From Pseudoalteromonas aliena SW19 (GTDB lineage Bacteria > Pseudomonadota > Gammaproteobacteria > Enterobacterales > Alteromonadaceae): a DNA stretch of 64,000 bases. The stretch spans positions 354,553 through 418,552 of the forward strand of contig NZ_AQGU01000027.1 in assembly GCF_014905615.1 (NCBI RefSeq), read 5' to 3'. The notes below the pieces were generated by a model. That model made no database searches, was not told the DNA's origin, and was given only the letters and a program-made list of their open reading frames with translations. The translations under genes were made by a program, and so were the position numbers. Below, in pieces: positions 8,925-17,484 of this stretch (position 1 is its first letter; every line of letters starts with the position of its first letter).

Positions 8925-10301
8925 TTAGCTGGCGATCATAATGCTTTTAACATTTACGAATTCGCGCATACCAAAGCCGCCGTGTTCTCGGCCATAGCCA
9001 CTGCCTTTAACACCACCAAACGGTAAGTTAGGCTGTGCTAAGCCATAACCATTGATATTGATCATGCCGGTGTCGAAGTGCTTTTTAGCAAGCTCAATGG
9101 CTTTATTTTCATCTTTTGAGAAAATACCACCGCCTAAGCCATAGCGAGAGTCGTTGGCGATACGCATTGCATCGTCGTTGTCTTTGGCTTTAATAAGCGA
9201 AGCGACAGGGCCAAATAATTCGTCGTCGTAAGCAGGCATACCTGGCGATAAATTATCAAGTAGCGTTGGTGGGTAGTAGTAACCCGTTTGCGATGGTATT
9301 TCACCACCTGTTACTATGTTTGCACCTGCTTTTACTGATTCCATTACTTGGTCGTGAATACCATCGCGTAAATCTTCACGGGCCATTGGGCCTAGGTCTG
9401 TGTCATCAGCCATTGGGTCGCCCATTTTCATGGCTTCAAATTGCTCTTTTATTTGCGCTTTAAAGTCATCGTAAAGTGACTCAACAACAACATAACGTTT
9501 AGCAGAAACACACGTTTCGCCATTGTTGATCATGCGCCCGGTTACACAGGTTTTAACTGCAAGCTCTAAATCGGCGTCATCAAGTACTAAGTACGCATCG
9601 TTGCTGCCCAGCTCTAACACTGTTTTTTTAGCGTGTTTACCCGCTTCTTCAGCTACTTTTTTACCTGTGGCATCACTACCCGTAAAGGTTACGCCGCTAA
9701 TTGCTTTGTGCGCAATGAGTGAGCTGGCGGTTTTACCGTCGATGAGTAAGTTGCTGAAACAGTACTCTGGGAAACCGGCTTGTTTAAATAGCGCTTCAAT
9801 TTTTTCAGCCATGCCAAATACATTACCGGCATGTTTTAGTACTGTAGTGTTACCCGCCATGATGTTAGCGGCACTGTAACGAATTACCTGATAAAGCGGG
9901 AAGTTCCACGGCTGAATACCCAGCAGAACGCCCGTTGGTTGGTAACTAATAATTGCACGACCACCGTCCATATCGCGCTCTTCATCGGCGAGTACTTGTG
10001 GGCCATTTTCAGCAGTATAACGACAAATTCCTGCACATAGCTCAACTTCTTGAAAGCCTTGCTCGTATACTTTACCCATTTCTTCGGTCATGAGTTTTGC
10101 GATCGCTTCTTTTTGTTCTTCAAAAAGTGATGCTAAGTTATTTAAATATTTTGCACGTTCAGCGAATGACGTTAAACGCCATTTTAAATATGTTTCGTGA
10201 GATTTTTCTATTACCTGCTCCGCTTCTTTTTGAGAAAGTAGCGTATAGGTTTCAATGGTTTTCTCAGTTGCCGGATTAATCGTTTTAACTGTGTTACTCA
10301 T
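8925..10301 (-). CDS. NAD(P)-dependent aldehyde (succinate-semialdehyde type) dehydrogenase
   Basis: The start at 10301 (MSNTVKTINP) is preceded by a GGAG ribosome site; a longer frame from 10340 lacks one. The 458-residue product oxidises an aldehyde to the acid with a nicotinamide cofactor. It has the PWNFPLYQ cofactor-site motif, the catalytic Glu230 in ELGSND and the nucleophile Cys264 in GETCVSAKR. Length and motif variants match the short succinate-semialdehyde dehydrogenase branch rather than the 480-residue GabD branch. No GABA transaminase gene is near, so the substrate is tentative. It is divergent from the nitronate monooxygenase gene. Confidence 0.88.
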   Translation of the reverse strand: MSNTVKTINPATEKTIETYTLLSQKEAEQVIEKSHETYLKWRLTSFAERAKYLNNLASLFEEQKEAIAKLMTEEMGKVYEQGFQEVELCAGICRYTAENGPQVLADEERDMDGGRAIISYQPTGVLLGIQPWNFPLYQVIRYSAANIMAGNTTVLKHAGNVFGMAEKIEALFKQAGFPEYCFSNLLIDGKTASSLIAHKAISGVTFTGSDATGKKVAEEAGKHAKKTVLELGSNDAYLVLDDADLELAVKTCVTGRMINNGETCVSAKRYVVVESLYDDFKAQIKEQFEAMKMGDPMADDTDLGPMAREDLRDGIHDQVMESVKAGANIVTGGEIPSQTGYYYPPTLLDNLSPGMPAYDDELFGPVASLIKAKDNDDAMRIANDSRYGLGGGIFSKDENKAIELAKKHFDTGMININGYGLAQPNLPFGGVKGSGYGREHGGFGMREFVNVKSIMIAS

Positions 10302-10501
10302 TTCTATCTCCTTACTAATTATGTATGGGGAGTAATGCAAAACGAACGCCAGCTGTCTAAATATATAAAAATAACTTTAACTTATTGTTATTTATTGTTT
10401 TTTAATTTTTATTTATAAAGGTGCTTATTTTTTATGTAATGTATTTATGGTATGTTTTGTAAATAGTGCAAGTTGCAGAAAAAGTTACATAGGGAATAAA
10501 A

Positions 10502-11542
10502 ATGATACGAACACTTTTTGATATTTCCACTGCGCTAATACAGGCGCCAATGGCTGGTGTGCAAGATGCAGTATTAGCTGCCAGTGTCTGTGAGGCTGGT
10601 GGATTGGGCTCTTTGCCGTGCGCAATGCTCTCTAAAATACAACTTATAGAGCAGCTAGAGTTACTTAGTCGTTCAACCAGTAAGCCTTATAATCTTAACT
10701 TTTTTTGCCATTCAACCTTGCAATACACCAAGCTGCAAAAACAACAATGGCATTTAACATTGGCCCCTTATTTTAATGAATACGCCATTGCCGAAAGTAG
10801 CTTAGCGGACGAAGCTTCTCGACAGCCTATAAATCAAAGTATTATCGATATTATTGCGCCTTATAAACCGGCTGTGGTGAGTTTTCATTTTGGTTTACCT
10901 GCGCCGTTTTTGCTTGAACAAATTAAAAGCTGGGGGGCAAGCGTTATTTCTACTGCAACAACCATTGAAGAGGCAAAATGGCTTGTCGATAATGGTGCTG
11001 ATGCTGTTATAGCTCAGGGTTTAGAGGCGGGTGGGCACCGAGGCCATTTTTTATCTATGGATTTAAGTTTGCATAAAAGTACCGCTGAGCTAGTGCAAGA
11101 ATGTGTTGCTCAATTGGTTGTGCCTGTTATTGCTGCTGGTGGTATTGCAACTGAGGATGATGTAGCGCATATGCAAGCGCTGGGAGCCGCAGGCGTGCAA
11201 GTAGGCAGTGCTTATTTATTATGTAACGAGGCAAATACGTCAGCGATTCATCGCAATGCTATTTTATCCCAGCAGAAAGACAATACAGCGCTCACTACAT
11301 TATTTTCAGGGCGTGCAGCCCGAGGTATTTGTAATCGTGCAATGAAAGAGCTTGGTTCAATGCCTTTACATGTGCCGCCATTTCCTTATGCGAGTATTGC
11401 AATAACGGCATTGAGAAGCAGAGCTGAAGCATTGGGTGATAGTGGCTTTTCGCCGTTGTGGTGTGGTCAAAAATACATCCCAAGGGAGCACATGAGCGCA
11501 GCTCAAATAACACAAACATTAATGCAAAAGTGGTTGGTTTAA
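10502..11542 (+). CDS. Nitronate monooxygenase (FMN-dependent)
   Basis: A 346-residue TIM-barrel flavoprotein. QAPMAG at the N-terminus, QGLEAGGHRGHF near residues 172-183 and AAGGIATEDDV are hallmark FMN-binding and substrate-pocket segments of the 2-nitropropane dioxygenase/nitronate monooxygenase family, which detoxifies propionate-3-nitronate and other nitronates. GGGAATA-like sequence precedes the ATG. The stop TAA is followed with no gap by the ATG of the Crp-like gene, so the two are co-transcribed and probably translationally coupled. Confidence 0.9.
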   Translation: MIRTLFDISTALIQAPMAGVQDAVLAASVCEAGGLGSLPCAMLSKIQLIEQLELLSRSTSKPYNLNFFCHSTLQYTKLQKQQWHLTLAPYFNEYAIAESSLADEASRQPINQSIIDIIAPYKPAVVSFHFGLPAPFLLEQIKSWGASVISTATTIEEAKWLVDNGADAVIAQGLEAGGHRGHFLSMDLSLHKSTAELVQECVAQLVVPVIAAGGIATEDDVAHMQALGAAGVQVGSAYLLCNEANTSAIHRNAILSQQKDNTALTTLFSGRAARGICNRAMKELGSMPLHVPPFPYASIAITALRSRAEALGDSGFSPLWCGQKYIPREHMSAAQITQTLMQKWLV

Positions 11543-12109
11543 ATGAATCATCGGCACACTATTGAGCTTGGTGATAGCTATGCAGTACTTGCACGAGATT
11601 TAAAGTTAAAGCTTGGCGAACAATACCCCATTAAGCAATTTTCTCGCGATACTGTTTTGTTGCAACAAGGGCAAAAACAGCGCTTTGGCTATTTGATTAT
11701 AGATGGGGTATTAGGCGCTTTACATTCAACGGCTGATGGCAGTCAAAAATGTAAGGAGTTTTATTTTAAAGATGAATTTGCTTTGTTGTTTGCTAACTGG
11801 CTTGCAGATACAGATGCTTTTTATCAATTAAAAGTAATAAAAGCAGCAACAGTTATCGTTGTTCCATTGAGTCTTTTTGAGCAAAGCAAGTGGCAAGATA
11901 TTAAGGTGAAGCTTATTACTCAACAGCTAATTTTTAAAGAAGCCAAAGAAGCTTTTTTATTACTTAATAGTCCCGAGCAACGTTACCGCTACTTACTTTT
12001 GCAAAAACCGCATTGGTTAGCACAATTGAGCCTAATAGAAGTCGCAATGTATATTGGTATCTCGGCAATTTCTTTATCACGAATTCGTAAGCGGCTTAAC
12101 TTAAGTTAA
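11543..12109 (+). CDS. Crp/Fnr-family transcriptional regulator
   Basis: A 188-residue protein: a cyclic-nucleotide-binding-like beta-roll (about 20-125), a dimerisation helix, and a short C-terminal helix-turn-helix (SLIEVAMYIGISAISLSRIR). The cAMP-contacting residues of Crp are not evident and there is no Fnr-type Cys cluster, so the effector is unknown. It begins at the base after the stop of the nitronate monooxygenase gene. Regulation of that gene or of the divergent dehydrogenase is possible but not shown. Confidence 0.85.
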   Translation: MNHRHTIELGDSYAVLARDLKLKLGEQYPIKQFSRDTVLLQQGQKQRFGYLIIDGVLGALHSTADGSQKCKEFYFKDEFALLFANWLADTDAFYQLKVIKAATVIVVPLSLFEQSKWQDIKVKLITQQLIFKEAKEAFLLLNSPEQRYRYLLLQKPHWLAQLSLIEVAMYIGISAISLSRIRKRLNLS

Positions 12110-12158
12110 GGGCAAATAAAATAAAGCCAGTTAGACTGCTGTTTTTTCAGGAGTCATT

Positions 12159-12653
12159 ATGTTCTTACTTGCTCAGTGCTTGGTTACTATTGCTACTTTG
12201 CTAGATTTAGCATCTTTTCAGTTTAAGTCGCGTACATTTATTTTAGGCTGCTTATTTAGCTCTGTTTTACTGACCTCAGCACATTTTTTTATACTTGGCC
12301 ATGCCAGTGCAGGAAGCTTAATGCTAATAGCCGCACTGCGTTATCTGTATTGTGTATTTGCACGAAAAACATGGGTGATGCTCGTTTTTATGTTGCTTAG
12401 TTGTTTGGCCGTATATTTTACTTGGCATAACTGGTTGAGTGGCTTGGCATTGGCAGCAACACTTATTCAAACATTTGCATCGTTTCAAAAACAAGATTTG
12501 TACTTACGCTTGCTTATGGTGTTAGGTACATCTTTTTGGATAAGTCATAACGTGTTTGCTGGGTCACCCGTTGCAGTACTGATGGAGTGTTTATTTTTGG
12601 CAAGTAATATGCTCGGGTTATATCGCTTTTATACCCCTAAAAAATCGGTTTAG
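12159..12653 (+). CDS. YgjV-type inner-membrane protein
   Basis: A 164-residue protein with about five transmembrane helices and the short polar loops of the bacterial YgjV family. Helix ends such as SFQFKSRTFILGCLF and the late SHNVFAGSPVAVLMECLF segment are typical. Function is unknown for the family. CAGGAG precedes the ATG. A family A repeat lies 25 bases after the stop. Confidence 0.8.
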   Translation: MFLLAQCLVTIATLLDLASFQFKSRTFILGCLFSSVLLTSAHFFILGHASAGSLMLIAALRYLYCVFARKTWVMLVFMLLSCLAVYFTWHNWLSGLALAATLIQTFASFQKQDLYLRLLMVLGTSFWISHNVFAGSPVAVLMECLFLASNMLGLYRFYTPKKSV

Positions 12654-12678
12654 AGGTATACACAAGGTTGATGAGGCC

Positions 12679-12947
12679 CTAGGGCGTGTTGACCTTTCGT
12701 GATTGATTTTGCAGCAGTATATTTGATATTTAGGCAAGGCAAAGCTTGTGATGTGTGGTTGTTCCCCATAAATAGGCGATAACGCAGCATAGATACCAAA
12801 CATGCGCTGCCCTTTGGGTTCTTTCTAGGACGATTAACTCTTTGTTGCTCGGTTTTTACTTAGCCCACTAGGTTACAAACCTCGCGCCGCGATTAAATCG
12901 CCCCTAGATTGAACAAATTTCAATCCACAAAGGTCAACACGCCCTAG
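12679..12947. repeat. Family A palindromic repeat, copy A1
   Basis: A 269-bp element bordered on both sides by CTAG. Its ends are GGCGTGTTGACCTTT and AAAGGTCAACACGCC (perfect 15-bp inverted repeats). It has no coding capacity. The right-hand CTAG supplies the TAG stop of the NUDIX gene on the minus strand. Five further copies lie in this window. Size, ends and flanking duplication resemble a MITE, a non-autonomous transposable element. Confidence 0.9.
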
Positions 12948-13471
12948 TAAGGAGGTTCGAAAAATTGTGTCGCAATTTTTTTGAGTAAATAGGTTTCACG
13001 GAGGATTGATAATCCTTGTTTCTCGCTGTTAGCAAGCGTGCGCTCATTATGTGCAATCGCATCGTTAATATTCACCCATTTAGCGGTCATACCATTTTGC
13101 TGTTCGTAATGCTCTAATTGAGCTTTACCAAATTCATCGGCAATATTGCATACATAGCAATATGATTTTATATGAATAATATCAAAATCATCTTTATACC
13201 AAGGTCGGTACTCTTCGTAGAGGCCAAAGGCTTTAACAACATTTATTTGTTGCGCGCCAGTTTCCTCATTTAGTTCGCGGATCAAACCTTGCTCAATGCT
13301 TTCGCCTTCATCCACCCCACCGCCAGGTAAGCTGTAGTCTTCATATCGATTGGTGTACATTAATAATATTTTATTATTTTTAATAACAATGGCGCGCGCG
13401 GTCAAGCGAACAAAAATAGTTCCTTGATCAATATTAATACCGGAATGAATTAGGGTTTTTAATTGCTGCAT
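12944..13471 (-). CDS. NUDIX hydrolase
   Basis: A 175-residue NUDIX protein that hydrolyses a nucleoside diphosphate linked to another group. The NUDIX box starts at Gly51 (GGVDEGESIEQGLIRELNEE, then TGA) and matches G-x5-E-x7-R-E-U-x-E-E-x-G-U in full, so the Mg-binding and catalytic residues are intact. Substrate unknown. The stop codon TAG is formed by the CTAG at the end of repeat A1, so the element may have changed the original C-terminus. Confidence 0.9.
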   Translation of the reverse strand: MQQLKTLIHSGINIDQGTIFVRLTARAIVIKNNKILLMYTNRYEDYSLPGGGVDEGESIEQGLIRELNEETGAQQINVVKAFGLYEEYRPWYKDDFDIIHIKSYCYVCNIADEFGKAQLEHYEQQNGMTAKWVNINDAIAHNERTLANSEKQGLSILRETYLLKKIATQFFEPPY

Positions 13472-13500
13472 TTTTTATCCCACTTTTTTTTGCGCTCTGA

Positions 13501-13696
13501 TTAACCTAAGCTCTGGTTAAGAAATTTACTAACATATTGAACTATAATGAAATTATAATTTTTTCTCTAGCCAGAGGTTTTCGGTGAAAACAAGGCGAAT
13601 TTACGCGTCAATAGCGGGCGATTGCAAGTAAATTCAACGCAGCTCGCATTAAAAGTAGCTGCTTGAGATGGATTTATTATCTACAGTTCAGGTTAA
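13501..13696. repeat. Family C repeat, full-length copy (C2)
   Basis: The ends are TTAACCTAAGCTCTGG and CTACAGTTCAGGTTAA, imperfect inverted repeats. The interior includes CTCTAGCCAGAGG and GTGAAAACAAGGCGAATTTA, shared almost base for base with the copy split by repeat A3 near 33.5 kb. It lies in the 434-base gap between the NUDIX gene and the sigma-54 activator; the remaining 13697-13905 is A+T-rich leader with no clear promoter identified. Confidence 0.8.
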
Positions 13697-13905
13697 TTAT
13701 ATCAGCTGTATCACTCAAGTACGTTGTGAAGTTGCAAGTAATAGAAATTAATGTGATCGTTTTTTTTCAGCACACGTAAATCTCTGGTTGGTAAAATAAG
13801 ACGTTAACCCATTTAGTTTATTTAGATGAAAGCGCTTTTAAGCACACCTTCCTTTAAATTAGGTGTAAGGGTGCGTAGAATGATAAAAAAGAATAAGGAT
13901 TTATC

Positions 13906-15246
13906 ATGTTAAATATACTTTTAGTAGATGATGACGTCGAGTTTAGCGATGTTGTTTGCCATATCGTCGAATTTCTCGGCCATAATATAAACACCGCGAC
14001 CAGTTTAAAAGAAGCGCATCAGTGGTTTGAAAATAATACCTTCGATCATGTTCTTCTTGATTTTATGTTACCTGACGGCAGCGGTTTACACCTTCTTGAC
14101 CATTTAAAAATGATTGGACAGTCTCCAAAAATTACACTTATATCGGGACACCCTTCAGTTAAAGGTATTTTAGCTGAAATGTGCGAGCCTAATGTTGGGC
14201 ATCTATTAAAACCATTACAGCGAGAAGATTTAGAGCTGGTTTTAAATGGTCCTAAAAAAGCAGTTAAAAAAGCCAAGTCGAGCGGTATTACTCGTCATTT
14301 TGGTGGGCTGATTGGCGAATCAGAAGCAATGCAAAAACTTTACAACATGATTGAACGTGTAGCTAAAACAAATGCGAACGTAATGCTTATGGGTGAAAGT
14401 GGTGCAGGTAAAGAGGTGGTGGCGCAAGCTATTCATAACGCAAGCCAATGTGAAGGGCCATTAGTTGCGAGTAACTGTGGAGCGCTTTCAAAAGAATTAA
14501 TTGGTAGTGAATTGTTTGGCCATGAAAAAGGGGCTTTTACGGGAGCAATCGCACGCAAAGAGGGCGTATTTGAGCAATCAAATAACGGGACTTTATTTTT
14601 GGATGAAGTAACCGAAATGCCAATTGATATGCAACCAAATTTACTGCGAGTACTTGAAACTAAAAAAGTAACGCGTGTAGGCGGTAACCGAGAAATACCG
14701 ACTAACTGTCGTGTTATTTCGGCGACTAACCGCACGCTTAGCGATTTAGCGCACAACAATGTAATTCGTGAAGATATTTATTTTAGACTGGCTGTTTTTC
14801 CTATTGATATACCGCCACTGCGCGATCGCAAAGAAGATATTCCGCTTTTAGCCAAAGCATTTTTAGAGCAATTAAATGATGAAAATGGCACCGCGTTTAG
14901 CTGGACAGCGCAACAGCTAAAAGAGCTACAAAGCTATGAATGGCCTGGTAATGTACGTGAGCTTCGCCATGCAATTCACCGTGCCTTTATTATGAGTGAT
15001 CCGCAAACCAGTGATATTACGCTGCCTGACAATTTAGAGTCGCCTTTTTCGCGTGTTAATAATCAAGCAGCAGAAAAACAGGTGTCGGCAGGGCAAACAA
15101 TTGAAGAAGTTGAAAAAGAGCTGATTCATGCAACGCTCGATAAAGTGCAAGGCAATAAAACGCTTGCGGCACAAATGTTAGGTATTAGTACTAAAACACT
15201 TTATAACCGCCTTAATGCTTACGGTGGAATCGGTGAGTACAAGTAA
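13906..15246 (+). CDS. Sigma-54-dependent response regulator (NtrC family)
   Basis: 446 residues in three parts. The receiver (1-118) has phospho-acceptor Asp52 and a conserved LLKP lysine. An AAA+ domain (about 143-370) has Walker A GESGAGKE near 163-170, the sigma-54-contacting GAFTGA at 209-214 and Walker B TLFLDE. A Fis-type helix-turn-helix lies near 405-440. All catalytic motifs are intact, so it should open sigma-54 promoters when phosphorylated. AAGGAT precedes the ATG. It heads a run of five same-strand signalling genes and is probably the output of that cluster. No -24/-12 promoter was recognised in the window upstream of its own gene. Confidence 0.93.
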   Translation: MLNILLVDDDVEFSDVVCHIVEFLGHNINTATSLKEAHQWFENNTFDHVLLDFMLPDGSGLHLLDHLKMIGQSPKITLISGHPSVKGILAEMCEPNVGHLLKPLQREDLELVLNGPKKAVKKAKSSGITRHFGGLIGESEAMQKLYNMIERVAKTNANVMLMGESGAGKEVVAQAIHNASQCEGPLVASNCGALSKELIGSELFGHEKGAFTGAIARKEGVFEQSNNGTLFLDEVTEMPIDMQPNLLRVLETKKVTRVGGNREIPTNCRVISATNRTLSDLAHNNVIREDIYFRLAVFPIDIPPLRDRKEDIPLLAKAFLEQLNDENGTAFSWTAQQLKELQSYEWPGNVRELRHAIHRAFIMSDPQTSDITLPDNLESPFSRVNNQAAEKQVSAGQTIEEVEKELIHATLDKVQGNKTLAAQMLGISTKTLYNRLNAYGGIGEYK

Positions 15247-15280
15247 CTTAGATTTTGGTTAAACAAAAGGAAATATTATT

Positions 15281-15499
15281 GTGACTGAAGAAAGTAAGCA
15301 AAGCACAGCGCTTAATAAACTTGTTCATGATGCAAGAGCTCCGTTGAATAGAATTTCAATGAACGCGGAGCTAATAAAGTTAGTGTTAGAAAACGATATG
15401 CCCAAACAAAAGGCGATTGAAGCTCTGGATAAAATAATTTTGAACTGCCAGCAATGCAGTGAAAGTTTGCAAAATATTACTGATCATAATAACGATTAA
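15281..15499 (+). CDS. Stand-alone histidine-phosphotransfer (DHp/HisKA-like) mini-protein
   Basis: A 72-residue protein starting at a GTG with AAGGAAA upstream. It contains an H-box-like sequence, LVHDARAPLNRISMNAELI, with candidate phospho-His16, and a second helix (about 42-66), i.e. the dimerisation/histidine-phosphotransfer hairpin of a sensor kinase. There is no ATP-binding domain and no room for one: it stops 28 bases before the next kinase start. It could accept phosphate from the neighbouring kinases, act as a phosphatase or pair with a kinase. It may be a kinase remnant, but the clean start and complete hairpin argue for a functional small protein. Confidence 0.7.
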   Translation: MTEESKQSTALNKLVHDARAPLNRISMNAELIKLVLENDMPKQKAIEALDKIILNCQQCSESLQNITDHNND

Positions 15500-15527
15500 C
15501 AAATTTAACTCAGGCGTTTACACATCT

Positions 15528-17012
15528 ATGAGCAAGCAAAAACAGCAAGGTAAAGCGAACATTACGTGGGCCGCTTTTATTGTGGTGATATTAAGCATTA
15601 TTGTAGGCAATGCCTTTTTAGCATTGAATACGATTCAAGGGTTAACGCAAACTCAAAAAAGTTTAGACAATACTAATATGCTGACAACCGCAATAGAGAA
15701 ACTGCATTTGTCTATCGTACAAGCTGAATCGGGTCAACGTGGTTATTTATTAACGGAAGAGGATGATTATTTAACGCCTTACTACGATGCGATAGGGCAG
15801 TTAGAGGAGCAAACAAATCATGTAAAATCGCTTCATTCTGAAATAGACGGCCAAGCAGATCGAATTGCCCAGTTGTTAGTACTTACAGGCAGTAAAATTA
15901 AAGAATTAAAGACCACGGTTAATCTTGCTCTTAATGACAAAGAGCGACGTGCGTTATATATACTTAATACACATAAAGGCAGAAAACTTTATAAGCAAAT
16001 TCGTGAAAATGTTAATGAAATTCAAGACCGAGAACTACTCTTTAAAGTGAGTCACTTTGCGAAATTAGCAAAAATTAAAAATGAGGCAAAAATTACCTTT
16101 GCGATTACAGCAATAACAAGTGCTCTGCTTATTATTGGAATGTTTATTATGACGCGTCTTAATTTAAGAAATGCGGCCCAATATCGTTTTGAGCTTGAAA
16201 AACAAAACGAAACGTTAGCCGCTAAAGTGTCGGAGCGAACGCAAGAGCTAACACTATATTCAGATGAACTGAGTCGCAGTAATCGAGAGTTAGAAGAATT
16301 TGCTTTTGTTGCGAGCCATGATTTACAAGAGCCGCTTCGTAAAATTCAAGCATTTAGTGATCGCCTTGAAACCATGTTCAAAGATGAGTTGGGCGAAAAA
16401 GGCATCGATTATATTGGCCGCATGAAAAACGCTGCCCAGCGTATGTCTAATTTAATTAATGACTTACTTGAGTTTTCGCGTATTGCTACGCGCGGTAAAG
16501 AGTTTGCTGATACAAGTTTAAACGAAGTTGTAACCGATGTATTAAGTGATTTAGAAATCGCGATAAAAGAATCTAACGCACAAATTGATGTAGAAGACTT
16601 ACCTGTTATTCAAGCAGATAAAAGTCAAATGCAGCAATTATTTTTAAACTTGCTGTCAAATGCAGTTAAATTTAGAAGAGCTGATGTGAGCCCGCATATA
16701 AAGATAAGCTATCAGCATGAAGATATTTTTAGTGCTGATCATAATACGCATTTAAGTTTTCAAATTATTACGATAACAGATAATGGCATTGGTTTTTCAC
16801 AAGACTACGCCGATAAAATATTTGTTCCGTTTCAGCGCTTACATGGTCGCTCTGAGTACAAAGGCACCGGTATTGGTCTTTCTGTATGTCGACGAATTGT
16901 GGAGCGCCACGGCGGAACAATTACAGCCCAAAGTAAAGACGGTGAAGGTGCGACCTTCATTATAAAACTACCTGTGGAAGCTGCGCTTTTCACATTGCAA
17001 GGAGAGGCTTAA
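15528..17012 (+). CDS. CHASE3-domain sensor histidine kinase
   Basis: A 494-residue inner-membrane kinase, starting at the ATG at 15528 (MSKQKQQ); the frame extends upstream to 15459 but would overlap the DHp gene. Two transmembrane helices (about 10-32 and 195-217) bracket a CHASE3 sensory domain with QAESGQRGYLLT. A coiled-coil linker follows, then a HisKA domain with phospho-His264 in ASHDLQEPLRK, then the ATPase domain (NAVKF, DNGIGF, GTGIGL). The signal for CHASE3 is unknown. Its stop is directly followed by the receiver gene, which indicates tight coupling. Confidence 0.92.
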   Translation: MSKQKQQGKANITWAAFIVVILSIIVGNAFLALNTIQGLTQTQKSLDNTNMLTTAIEKLHLSIVQAESGQRGYLLTEEDDYLTPYYDAIGQLEEQTNHVKSLHSEIDGQADRIAQLLVLTGSKIKELKTTVNLALNDKERRALYILNTHKGRKLYKQIRENVNEIQDRELLFKVSHFAKLAKIKNEAKITFAITAITSALLIIGMFIMTRLNLRNAAQYRFELEKQNETLAAKVSERTQELTLYSDELSRSNRELEEFAFVASHDLQEPLRKIQAFSDRLETMFKDELGEKGIDYIGRMKNAAQRMSNLINDLLEFSRIATRGKEFADTSLNEVVTDVLSDLEIAIKESNAQIDVEDLPVIQADKSQMQQLFLNLLSNAVKFRRADVSPHIKISYQHEDIFSADHNTHLSFQIITITDNGIGFSQDYADKIFVPFQRLHGRSEYKGTGIGLSVCRRIVERHGGTITAQSKDGEGATFIIKLPVEAALFTLQGEA

Positions 17013-17474
17013 ATGCCCTATTCAAAAGTAAAACCGATTACTATTTTAATGGCGGACGATGATGAAGATGATCGTTTGTTAACACAAGATGCCCTTGCTG
17101 AAAGCCGTGTACTTAACGATCTTCATTTTGTTGAGGACGGCGTTGAATTACTCGAATACTTAGAGCGCAGGGGGAAATTTGCCGATAAAGCTGTGTCGCC
17201 GCGTCCTGGGCTTATATTACTAGATCTAAACATGCCAAGAATGGACGGTCGTGAAGCGCTTGAGGCAATAAAAGCAAACCCTAACCTAAAAGGGATTCCG
17301 GTTGTTATTTTAACTACGTCTAAACAAGAAGAAGATATGGTTAAGGGATATAACTTAGGAGCTGCATCTTATATTACAAAACCGGTGACGTTTGATGGCT
17401 TAGTTGAGCTAATGAAAACGTTAGGAAAGTATTGGGTAGAGTTTGTAGAGCTGCCAGCAACATTTAACGATTAA
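17013..17474 (+). CDS. Single-domain response regulator (Rcp1-like)
   Basis: A 153-residue receiver with an acidic pocket (MADDDEDD), phospho-acceptor Asp71 in LLDLNMPRMDG, a Thr in TTSKQ and the conserved Lys in ITKPV. Insertions near residues 45-60 match the longer Rcp1-type receivers that often follow phytochrome or CHASE3 kinases. No output domain. The ATG follows the kinase stop without a gap and the GGAGAGG ribosome site lies in the kinase gene, so it is the probable partner of that kinase. Confidence 0.92.
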   Translation: MPYSKVKPITILMADDDEDDRLLTQDALAESRVLNDLHFVEDGVELLEYLERRGKFADKAVSPRPGLILLDLNMPRMDGREALEAIKANPNLKGIPVVILTTSKQEEDMVKGYNLGAASYITKPVTFDGLVELMKTLGKYWVEFVELPATFND

Positions 17475-17484
17475 TGGAGATTTT

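Noticed and set aside
13697..13905. Sigma-54 promoter before the NtrC-type activator
   Set aside because: No TGGC-N7/8-TTGC(A/T) pair was found.
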